64,000 nt of DNA from Membranipora membranacea (taxonomy: Eukaryota > Bryozoa > Gymnolaemata > Cheilostomatida > Membraniporidae), in NCBI GenBank assembly GCA_914767715.1, contig OU612072.1, positions 5,082,001 to 5,146,000 on the forward strand. The letters are read 5' to 3'. Made by a program: the position numbers and the translations under genes. Under the pieces are notes generated by a model. It was not told the DNA's origin, did no database searches, and saw nothing but the letters and a program-made list of their open reading frames with translations. The stretch's first letter is position 1; each line of letters starts with the position of its first letter. Positions 38,041 through 47,651 of the stretch are shown one piece after another.

Positions 38041-39165
38041 AGGAGGAATGACTGGTGGTGTTGAGTCAGCTTACCTTTCCAGGTGCATCTTCCAGGTGTC
38101 TGTCACACGTCCATCCCTATAACTACACTAACCATTTCCATTTCTTTCTCTGCACAGGGGCGTCTGAAAAAAATTTAAATAAGTCGCAGTCAATCTTAAA
38201 CCATCTTCATTTCAAAATTTATGAGGTGTGGGCCTACATTTGTGTTGGAATTACCTCCCGTGAAAAAGTTAAGACAAGAAAACTTTGTGATTAGAAAACT
38301 TTTAGGCCTATAATCATTCATCTACACTCAAAACATTCAAAGAAATACTCTTACAAGACATCGCATAAAATATTTTCAAAATTGAGACAAGGGTAAGTGG
38401 CTGTCCAAGGTTTATCCACACTTTATCCGCAGGACTCCAGAAAAATAGCGGACGAGTCTTTAATTGAGATTACCCTCAGGATAACATACTCTAGACCCAA
38501 AATTAAATTGAAACAAGACAACTTTGAGTTTAGAGAATTTTTAGGCCTATGATAATTCATCTACACACAAAACAGGACATATATGTAGCTTGGGCAGGCT
38601 GTGAGGGGTGGGTAGTGGGGAAAGGGGAACCCCGCTCCCCAACCAACCAACCCCGAAAGCCTGCCCAGGCTAACATATATGCATGAATAAGATTAAATTT
38701 GATGTGAGATCCCCTATAGCATTATGCATATCGAGATGACTGACTTTCAAAGTTTATCAGTTGATGAATTGAAACCATGGCAAGTGGCTGTCCAGGGTTT
38801 ATCCACACTTTATCCGCAGGAGTCCAGACAAAATGGCAAATGAGTCTATAATCAAAACCACCCTCAGGATTATATACTCTAGACACAAATGAAAATCAGT
38901 GGCAGGGAGGATTGGAGGGGCCAGAGGAAAATTTTGTTGCGAATTCATCCTCGTCAGGCCATGGCGAGGCATACACGAGAGACTTTTCAAAGTGAGTCAA
39001 CGGTGTACAAAATCATCAGGCAGTTTAACCTCACAAATTAGATGGGGGATGACTGGTGTTGTTATGTCAGCTTACCTTTCCAGGTGCATCTTCCAGGTGT
39101 CTATCAAGAATCACTCTCCGTTACCACTTTATATTTCTTTCTCTGAATGAGGGCATCTGAAAAAT
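38041..39165. repeat. locally duplicated segments within the insertion
   Basis: Two blocks occur twice. CAGCTTACCTTTCCAGGTGC and its flanks are at about 38050-38165 and 39050-39160. A block with GTTTATCCACACTTTATCCG and CCCTCAGGAT is at about 38395-38505 and 38780-38890, with a worn third trace near 37920-37990. On the minus strand the first block ends in an exon-like GGAAAG/GTAAGC and can be read as DTWKMHLE in both copies, which hints at duplicated, decayed exons. Confidence 0.55.
38578..38681. repeat. imperfect 104-bp palindrome
   Basis: CATATATG, GCAGGCT and GGGGTGGG on the left are mirrored by CCAACCCC, AGCCTGC and CATATATG on the right, around a G/C-rich loop. Confidence 0.7.
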
Positions 39166-40513
39166 ATTAAATAATAAATATTTTTAATAGCTGCAATTAA
39201 TTAAACCTTAATTTTAAAACCCACATATGTTGTTAGCCAGCATAGTCAATGTTCTATACTCTCAAAGAGTATGCATAAAAAATGTACTGAGGGTTATTTT
39301 AGTATTTTCGATCACTGTAATGTGTCATGAAATGAGCATTTGGTGGTAGGTATGATGCTACCTGACGTTATATTCTACATGTCCAATTTTGAGACACCGG
39401 TGTCACCATGTGTGGATAAGTTGACATCAAACGAGAGTGCTGACTTTATTGGTTAGAAAAGCATTCAGAATCTCTATTACAGGATGACGTAGGGGCGAAG
39501 GTTATCCTACATTTATCCAGTTATTTTGCAGTGATATCTGTTGCTGATTCTTACACATAAAATACTTTTTAGAATTTTGCAACTAAACTATTTCATAGGA
39601 GAAATCAGCATCAGATGTTTCAAGCAGGCATGCATAGACCTAGTATTTCCAATAATACAAACTCCGACCACATTTCATGCTAAGTAAATGTAAGTAAGTT
39701 AACTTTGTACACTCATGTCTCTTTCTCACAGGATGGTCACAGAGGTTTGTAGCTTGGACCTAAAGGTGTGATCATACATAAGAATCCACATCTTAGGATG
39801 CTTACACTCACAGCCCCTGCAATTCCTAACCCTCCATCTCCCAAAACCTAGATAAGCTTGATCCAGTTTCCCTGCATTTAGGTTTTGAGCCGGAGGCTCA
39901 CCAGTATATTGGGAAAGACCGGACTGCGGGCAAATTGGATCACACCTGTTCTACCCAAACCCACATCTTTTATTTGGGGTGAAATATATTTTACTCACAG
40001 TTTTCTAGGCTGTTTCAGTCACCAGTTACGATCGTCATGTCCCAGATAAATTCAAATCCTATGTTGACACTAGGCCCCTCACACCTTCAACAATTGCCAT
40101 AAAATCAGGATCATTTGATAACGAGTCACTGGGTTAAGCTTGCGCCAACAGTGTTGGCAGACTTACCAAATCTAAAATAGAAAAGATGTGAGGTTCATAA
40201 TCAGTCCAGTATTTATGGATGAGTTATCAACACCACGATGTTTAGTAAGAAGAAGCAAAAGTAAACATAATATAAAGGTTTTAACCCGGCCGACGAGAGA
40301 CACTTTGATTACCAGCTAAGCGCTATGGTTTAAGATCACCTTAACTCCCACCCTCAAATCATGCAAGCTCAAAAGGTCAGCATATGGATCTGAGAGCAGA
40401 TATTAATAATTGGCAGCTGATCTAGTATATTACGCTATCGAAGACAGTACTCCACAGTAGTACAACAGGGGTCAAATGAATAGCTTGAGTGACAGTACAT
40501 GACAGTACATTTA

Positions 40514-40600
40514 TATCAACCAAAGTGAAAAAGTCCATGCAAAGATGGTCATGTACTGTACATGACCATCTCTGCATGGACTTTTTCACTTTGGTTGATA
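40514..40600. repeat. 87-bp near-perfect palindrome
   Basis: Two 43-base arms starting TATCAACCAAAGTG match with a single mismatch around a central T (40557). Such a symmetric palindrome inside the insertion could be a very young foldback or a replication-prone hairpin. Confidence 0.9.
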
Positions 40601-41565
40601 AAAATGATGAGAGATTACCAGTGACAGTTTAACAGTAGGCCTAAAACTGACTCCCCTAGGACAGTATCTTATCTTGGTGGGTGAGATTTATTTTGGATAG
40701 CAGTGAGTGTGATTGTGTAGCTCTTTTTTTAGTTTTTACTATCACAACAAGACTCACTCAAAGACCATCAAGAGGCATGAGACGGTCTGAGAAAAAATTA
40801 CTCCTTGGTTTGGCAAGTCATTCAAGCTGGTTAGCAATAGAATAGTAAGGTAGGTGACAGTGTTGAATGATTGTGCCAATAAGTTTGCTCACCAGAACTA
40901 ATGGCCAGTAATGAGTAACTATTTAGACTAATGCCAATCCAATGGCCAGTAGTTTGTTAGTAGTACTAGTAGCCAAGCCTAGGGAATAGTGCTATGTTGC
41001 TCAATTGATTTGTGCAGGTGCTTGTTAAGATGTTATTCTTTCACTCACTTTTCACCTACTAGGAATAACTCATTTCCTAGACACTCAACTGTCTGCAGAT
41101 GCTTATGAGTTGGAATAAATTTCTTTTCTCAGAATATTTTACTTCCAAATTCTTCTTCACAACAAATAAATGCCAAAAACGGACCCGCTATATTCTTCCC
41201 AAGGTTCCACTTCAACTTTTTGAATTAAATGAAAGAGCCCCCTACTTCCTTAAATACAATTACTAATTTTGGAATTAGGGCTATGACAGAGCGGAAAAGT
41301 TTGAAAAAGTTTGAAAAAGTCTGAAATTGATAAACAGTCATCTTACTGCAATGTTCTCCTGTTATTGCCTGCCTGATATTCACATCACAAGTAAAAGAAG
41401 TAAAGATAATTATCTACAAAGTAGCAATACCAAAGGACTGCTGAATATATCCTGATTAACATGCAAGAAGAAAACATTTCAATAATAATGATGAATATTA
41501 TAAATAGATAAGATAGATAGATGCATCTAGAGGATGACTATTAGTCTACTAGTTCTATCAACAGC

Positions 41566-44450
41566 ATGGATGGATTGAAGATGGGAAGAACCAATGAGTT
41601 ACTGGAACTGGCAGTACTTCTTGATGTGTCCAGCACTTCCAAAGGTAAGTCCTGTTATAAAATGGTTAGAATTGATTAAAAACAGTAGGCCTAGGTCACC
41701 TCTAGGTGTTCCACTCACTGATTAGGCCTAGCTAGTACTTATCATGTATTAAGCTGTGTCAGGGTTAAACTTTCTTTTTGAACCTACCTTTGATCTCTCT
41801 CTGCGTATAGGCTTGACCAGTCTGCTTTCATACTTATACTATCAGTGTGAGGCCCAAGCCTACTCAGAGAAAGTAAAATCAGAGCCAATATCTTCATTTT
41901 AGATTAGCTTTAATATGCAATCAACTGTCTGTAAGACCACAATATGTGAAAAGCAGTTGCTTCACCTCTTTCTTCTTGAAAATTGGTTTTTTGGTTGTTG
42001 GTTGATTGTGAAACATTACGCATGTATGAATCATGTTTTCTCAAGATTAAAAAAGTGCTTCCAGAGTCTTCTAGCTTGGATCAGATCTTAGTGGGAAATG
42101 AGAAAAGTATGATAAACTAGATATAGGCCTACATACTTTCCTCTCAACAACCTTCATTGCCATTCTCATGTTTGAATTCATTATGGTAATTTGGCTAAGT
42201 TTTTTTCTGCTTTTAGTTGGCAAGGAACCTAGCTAGCCCTGATAATGTCTCTCATGTTATGGCGGTCACCTATGATTGGAGCAGGATGTGGATTGTTGAC
42301 AACCCTGGCCTTGAATGGAGAATTACTGACGGCCTCAAAGTCGTTATAACTAGCCCTAAGGAGGTGACTATTATTGTTATGGACTTGGTCCTGCTATTCA
42401 TTCTATCACATTGTAAAGTAACATAGCTTCACTGTTATTTGCCAGTCGGATACATTTGAATTATTGGTCCTGATCAGCTATTTGTTTTCCCCTCTTTACC
42501 TCCTAATAGTGATCTTCAAACTAACTGGGTCTAAGACCTTGGCTTTCCATGTCCAGTCTTAGTGTCAACACCACAGTATTGCAGTTTGATCCCTTGCGTT
42601 AGTTACTTAATGAATATAAAAACGTCTTGATCACTGCTGTAGCTTGACCAATGAAGCCAGCTAGCCATGGTCTACTAAGCATTGATGTCTTTCCGTGTCC
42701 AGGCTCAGTGATGCTACCTCAGTGTTGGAGTTTGGTCCCTTGAGCAAGTTACTTCACGGTTAATAAAGTGTTTCAATTGTCACTACAGTTTGACTGATGA
42801 GGCCAGCTTATCTTTAGTATTGATGCCAATCCATATCCAGTCTTATTGTTCCCATATCAGCGTTTGCATTTGGTCTCATATGCAAATTATTCATTTCATG
42901 GGTAAAAAACATCTCATTCTCAGTTCAATTTCAAACAATGAGACCAGCTTCCTTCATAGCGTTGACTACAAAACACTGTCTTTGAGCGTTATCTCCTTAG
43001 CGTGGCAATTTTTGTAATGTAAATGTACTGCATTATGGATGATTGGACATGATTGGCTTAAATGTAAAGTGTCTTTATCGAATCAGTTTTATGCGTATAA
43101 GACAATATGTATTGTGAAACTAGAGTTCCCCCTTTTTTTGCAGTTTTGGCTGGAATCGGAACGCTTGGGAGGGAAGCACACTGCCGAGGGAGACAAGATC
43201 AGATTACTCAGCTGATGAATCAGATGACAGGAAAAGGTTAGCATCTATGTTAACTATGTACATTATAGTAAAATATGATACATGGCAAATCCTAATAATT
43301 GAGCGTCTAAAAACAGTGGCACTAGATGCAACTAAAAAGAATTGGGTGCTTTGCTTGTCCATTAAATTTCTCTCGACCTAACCATTTTCAAGTTTCTGTT
43401 TGGTTTTAAGTAATCAATATGTATGAGTGTATGTTATGACCGTGGCTACTACGTTTGGTGCGCTAGGGTCATTTAGCACACTGATCACGTGATATACTAT
43501 TGCATGTATATCTCTGATCGATAGAGGGCAAATTCACTTAGTAGTAGTATTATCACAAGGAATTTGGTGTGACGACCCGTGTTCAATTTTATTAATAAGT
43601 GCTGGGTACATGTAGCAGTACCTAACATGTTAGGTTCTGCTACATGTTAGGTACTGCTACTAAATTGACTCTGACGATCAGAGATACACATGTTAATAGT
43701 GTAATCGATGTCAGTGGGCGCATTGAGTGCATCAGGTTTAGGCTCTGTGCTAAGCTATCGTTTGTGATATACTCACAGTCGTTTTGAATTGTATATCCCT
43801 CAAGAATGGTTTATTATGATGAGTGTGTTGTTTTGCCGGCCAAGACTAATAATACCGGAGGTCGACTGTGTGGTTGCACTCCCCACATGCAGTAAAAAGA
43901 TCCCCCTCTGCCTTCAATAAAAAGAGTAGCCGGTATTCCGGCGGGTAAGGGTATAGGGTGCAGCTTGAGTACCATGGGTTCCTGTACCTGTACTCTAGAG
44001 GGGTAACCCTCTCCGCAATGACGACTTAAACTTAATATCCATGACATGATGGCATGATTCTGACAGTGCTTTACTTATGTTGTAGATCCTTCAGACATCA
44101 TTAGAGCAGTGATGAAAAGAATGCGAGTCAACAAAGTGGATGGTGCCCTCAAGCAGATAATGGTTTTGAAGGACATTCTAACCGCCGCCAACAACACAGG
44201 AGGGGTTATTGCAGCTCACCAAGAGGGCAAGATTTTTATCTGTGAGCATGGTGGTTTTTCTCTAGAAATAGGTAGTCTGTGTGAGGTACTTAGTATCTTT
44301 CCCCTCATGCATTATATTCTGCACATAGAGATGCCATGTTCAACCTTCGTGAAATTTCTCGCCCAGGCTATGGGTGTTGAGGGCGAGGACGGAAAGTCCT
44401 ACAATCTCAGTAAAACTCAGCACGAGCTGATTAGCAAATATACACGCTGA
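41566..44450 (+). CDS. three-exon gene for an unknown 178-residue protein, carried inside the insertion
   Basis: Exons 41566-41644, 43144-43236 and 44086-44450 join in phase 1 at both junctions with GTAAGT and GTTAGC donors and CAG/TAG acceptors. The protein begins MDGLKMGRTNELLELAVLLD, continues GIGTLGREAHC and ends SKTQHELISKYTR. It is mostly helical by composition, with a basic patch VMKRMRVNKVDGALK and a middle HGGFSLEIGSLCEVL. No signal peptide, membrane segment or known motif is seen. It is intact and in the same orientation as the interrupted ankyrin gene. It may be cargo of the element or a gene that helps it move. AATAAA at 44864 is a fitting polyadenylation signal. Confidence 0.6.
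43612..43660. repeat. inverted repeat, 19-bp arms
   Basis: GTAGCAGTACCTAACATGT at 43612-43630 is perfectly mirrored at 43642-43660 with an 11-base loop that itself repeats TAGG and CTGCT. Confidence 0.9.
43857..43960 (+). repeat. dispersed repeat, copy B (SINE-like)
   Basis: This shares ordered words with 26356-26470 (GGAGGTCGACTGTGTG, TTGCAC, AGATCCCC, CTGCC, AGAGTAGCCGG). It lies inside the inserted element, so the family has moved independently of it. Confidence 0.6.
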
Positions 44451-44863
44451 ATTTTGTGTAGATTATTTCTCATTTCTTAACATTGTCTGACATTATATTC
44501 ATTTTACCTGATCTCTTTTCCCATCTTATTGCCCTTTTGCATACTTAAGTGTTGTATTCCCTTCCTTATCCTGTTTTATAACGCGTAACTCTCGGTTTAT
44601 ATTACTAATACTCAGTCACTTTTCTCATATTTCCCACATATAGACCTATGCCTAAGTTTTTTTCGTTTTACCTAATATCTTCTTCATCTTATTATCATTT
44701 TGCTTACTTATGCTTACTTATATGCACTTTTTTATCTTGTTCTGTCATATTTCATTACTTGTAACTCTCATTTTTTATATTACTCTTATTACAATTTCAC
44801 TTTTCTCTTAAATCACATGCATGTACCACTCCTAAGCTCTTTTTCAACTCAGTTGTGAATAGA

Positions 44864-44869
44864 AATAAA
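44864..44869 (+). promoter_or_regulatory. polyadenylation signal AATAAA
   Basis: It lies 414 bases after the stop of the 178-residue gene, in an AT-rich tail suitable for 3' end formation. Confidence 0.45.
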
Positions 44870-45259
44870 AAAATTAGAAAATATTTGGCTCTGTTTCTTG
44901 ATCGGAAGTATCATTGAAGTTTCGGTGTTATAAGTGAGACTGATATTTTGAAAACAATCAATTTGAATCATCATAAATTGGCAAAGTAACGCTACCAAGA
45001 TCAGTATGATCATCTTTGAAGCCTCACTCTCGTTACTGTAACAACTATTTAACGATATCATAGCATTAGCATTATTTGAATGAATAGGCCTGGGAGGCCT
45101 GCAAACCATTTGTTATCGTTACATTGATACAAATACTAGATCCTTTTGATCAGTTTATGACCCTGAATTGATCATATTTTGACGACTTCTTAGTTCCCCT
45201 ATTTAACGACTGCCTATAGTTAGAATTCGATCAAATTAACGAATGTATTTTCCTGTGTG

Positions 45260-46989
45260 CACTCAACCGGACAGGTTTGGTAACGGGCTTTTCAAAACTT
45301 TGGATGACCCCTCCTTAGCTGAACTAATTTTCAACAGTCTAACTACTTTCCCGCACAGAACACTAGCCTGCCATTTGAAATGGGGAGGACAGTCAACATT
45401 ACATATAGCAATAAAGGGAGGCCACAAAAAGCTAGCGTCATCCCTCCTAACTGAGCCCAAATATGCCCCATTCCTTGGCCATTTGTTGCAACCAGATGAA
45501 AATGGAAATGGGCTACTCCATTTAGTCACAGAAACTGTCATGAGTGATTTAATTCTCAATAACCTGACACCTGATCAACAGAAATCAGTTATATGCCAGT
45601 TAAACTGTCACCGCCAATCGATCCTACATAAAGCAGCAGTGAGTAAAAATGTTGAAATGGTCTCACACATTATTTCACATCCGATATTTCAGCCACACCT
45701 GGAGCAAATTGTGCAGCAGGACATCCGTAGTAAAGGGCTGCTCCATTTCTTCATCGGGAGCAATGAACCTGAGGAATCCTTCTTTGATGCTATGGCCATT
45801 GCGCCTGAAAAACCTTTAGTTTTTGAGATTCACGAAGATCGACATGGAACTGCACATTGTGGAACTGATTTGCTGACTCAAACTACTGTTTGGGAACCGG
45901 CTGCTGCAAATGAAATACTTAATGTTTTATCTCATGAGCAGCTAGAGAAAGTTATTCAACAACTCAATCCCAGAGGCCAGACTATTCTGCATGTTGCTTT
46001 AAGGGGAAATAGCACAACGCTAGCCCTAATCCTGTCCCTACCCAGTATTCCAAAACCATATTGACCACCTGATCCAGCCAGATTCTAATGGTGACGGCCT
46101 GTTTCATGGAATCAGCAGTAAGGTGAACTCAGATATCCTCCTAAGCAGTTTGACTACTGAACAGCAAGCAAAAGTCATATGTCAAGTCAATTCAAAGGGT
46201 CAGACCATCTTGCACGAAGCAATCGAGGGGAGAAAAGGTGACATTTGCATGTATTTCCTAACAAACGAAATAACTCGACATTATCTCACCGATATTTTAC
46301 AACCCGATAATGATGGAAACACACCACTGCACATGGCAGTGGTCAAAGGTGTCCCTATGAACGAAATCATACTGGATTGTGTAGAGAATGATAAGGCGGC
46401 ACTTGAGCATCTACTGAGACATAGAAATGCATTCGGCCAAAATGTTTTTCAGCTGGCAGCCATGTGTACAAAGCCAACATTCGCCAGCACACATTTTGAC
46501 TGTTTGTGGGCGCTTGTGGATTGTATGAAAGAGTCTGAATTGCTGTATCCGGACAAAAGCGGAAACACTATATTTCATTGGTTGGCATTGAGTCAACAAA
46601 TCAAGATTTTCGGTAATCTAGTCATGAACCTGTCACTATCAGCGCGTCGGCATCACCTCTTGGAAGAGAAGAATATGCTTTATGGCAAGAGTAAACCTGG
46701 GGTAACTAGTAAAGATATGGTAACATTTCATTCTTGCGATGAAGAAAGAGAAGTTGTCAGCCTGTTTGACAAACTCGTGGGTAAGCAGACCGGATTTTCA
46801 GGAATAGTCAACACGACAATAACGCAGTCAGAGATCGAACGGAACTCTGCAGAAAAGATACTGCAGATGTGGTATCGTTCCTCTGACACTCAAAGACAAA
46901 TTAGAACAATGATGAACTATGCCTTATACGCCTTCTCACTAACTGATCAAGCTTCTACTGCTCTCCTCAATGATGATAGTTTGACAGAA
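45260..46989 (+). other. second half of the ankyrin array and death-domain-like region (part of the ankyrin-caspase gene)
   Basis: The sequence resumes with TQPDRFGNG, completing the unit cut at 36712. Four more 75-residue units follow, one with an extra ~45 residues, then two looser ankyrin motifs (GNTPLHMA, GQNVFQLAA). Near 46750-46985 helices resembling a death domain appear (LFDKLVG, SEIERNSAEKILQMWYR, MMNYALYAF). The frame shifts by one at 46041-46043. A strong donor, GAA/GTAAGA at 46990, gives phase 0, which fits the next exon at 47652; without splicing the frame stops at 47059. The death-domain call is by eye and moderate. Confidence 0.65.
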
Positions 46990-47651
46990 GTAAGAGCTCA
47001 AATTACTCTAATCTCCCTTAAAGAGGACAAGACTCCTATATATTTTCTTTATCATTGTTGAGATCTTAATCAGACTAATGGGAACGTGAGAGCCCCTATG
47101 TGTATCAAACCTTCCATAAATTGATGATTCGCAAAGGTTCTACAATTTTCATGGTGATCATGGGGTAAACTCAGGGTTTACCTCCCCTGCAGAAAGCAGG
47201 AGGAAAACAGCAGAGGGGATAATGGGTATGAGGTATGCTCAGCCAAAAAATAGAGATACCATCCAAATATGCCTCATAATACTAGATCACTTGAGATCGG
47301 ATATGATTTATAAGCTGACAGCCTCAACAGCAGACTAGGAGCCTATGGTTGACGAGCAGTTTCAAAATTACAAATCGTAGAATTTGCCAGCATCTTGAGT
47401 ACCTACAAGTTGACATAACCTTATGAGCTCTTTAAAATGATAATGGTGACTCTGCACTTGTCATTTCTGTTGAGGTATTTGTTTATATAATGATAAATTG
47501 AATGCATGGAAAAAATGATTTTGACAAACTTTCTTTGGCATTTAAAGTATGCGAGTAAAAGTCATTGTTGATAGTTGTCTGCAAAACAGCCCTTGGTTTG
47601 CTCCACTCATCATCACCACAACTAACCCTTGTGTTCACATCTCAATTTCAG

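Larger units (their letters stand above)
36713..45259. mobile_element. 8.5 kb insertion with terminal inverted repeats, superfamily unknown
   Basis: The left end reads CACACAGAAAAAT..CGTTAGTTTGA and the right end, on the other strand, CACACAGGAAAAT..CGTTAATTTGA: about 23 of 29 positions match. Host sequence on both sides keeps CA (36711-36712 and 45260-45261), a possible 2-bp target duplication. Removing the element and one CA restores an ankyrin unit in perfect register. Subterminal TTAACGA/TCGTTA words recur at both ends (36820-36900; 45050-45240). No transposase was recognised. The interior holds a three-exon gene (41566-44450), a possible terminal exon at 37379-37696, local duplications and several palindromes. 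The CAC ends and short duplication recall CACTA/EnSpm-type elements, but this is a guess. Confidence 0.7.

Noticed and set aside
42217-42426. Possible extra exon (LARNLASPDN...) between exons 1 and 2 of the 178-residue gene
   Set aside because: Its phase does not fit: joined to exon 1 it hits a stop within a few codons, whereas exon 1 joins exon 2 directly in phase.
36713-45259. Interpretation of the gap in the ankyrin gene as an ordinary intron
   Set aside because: No GT at the left or AG at the right junction gives a continuous repeat, while excision at the inverted-repeat ends restores exact spacing.
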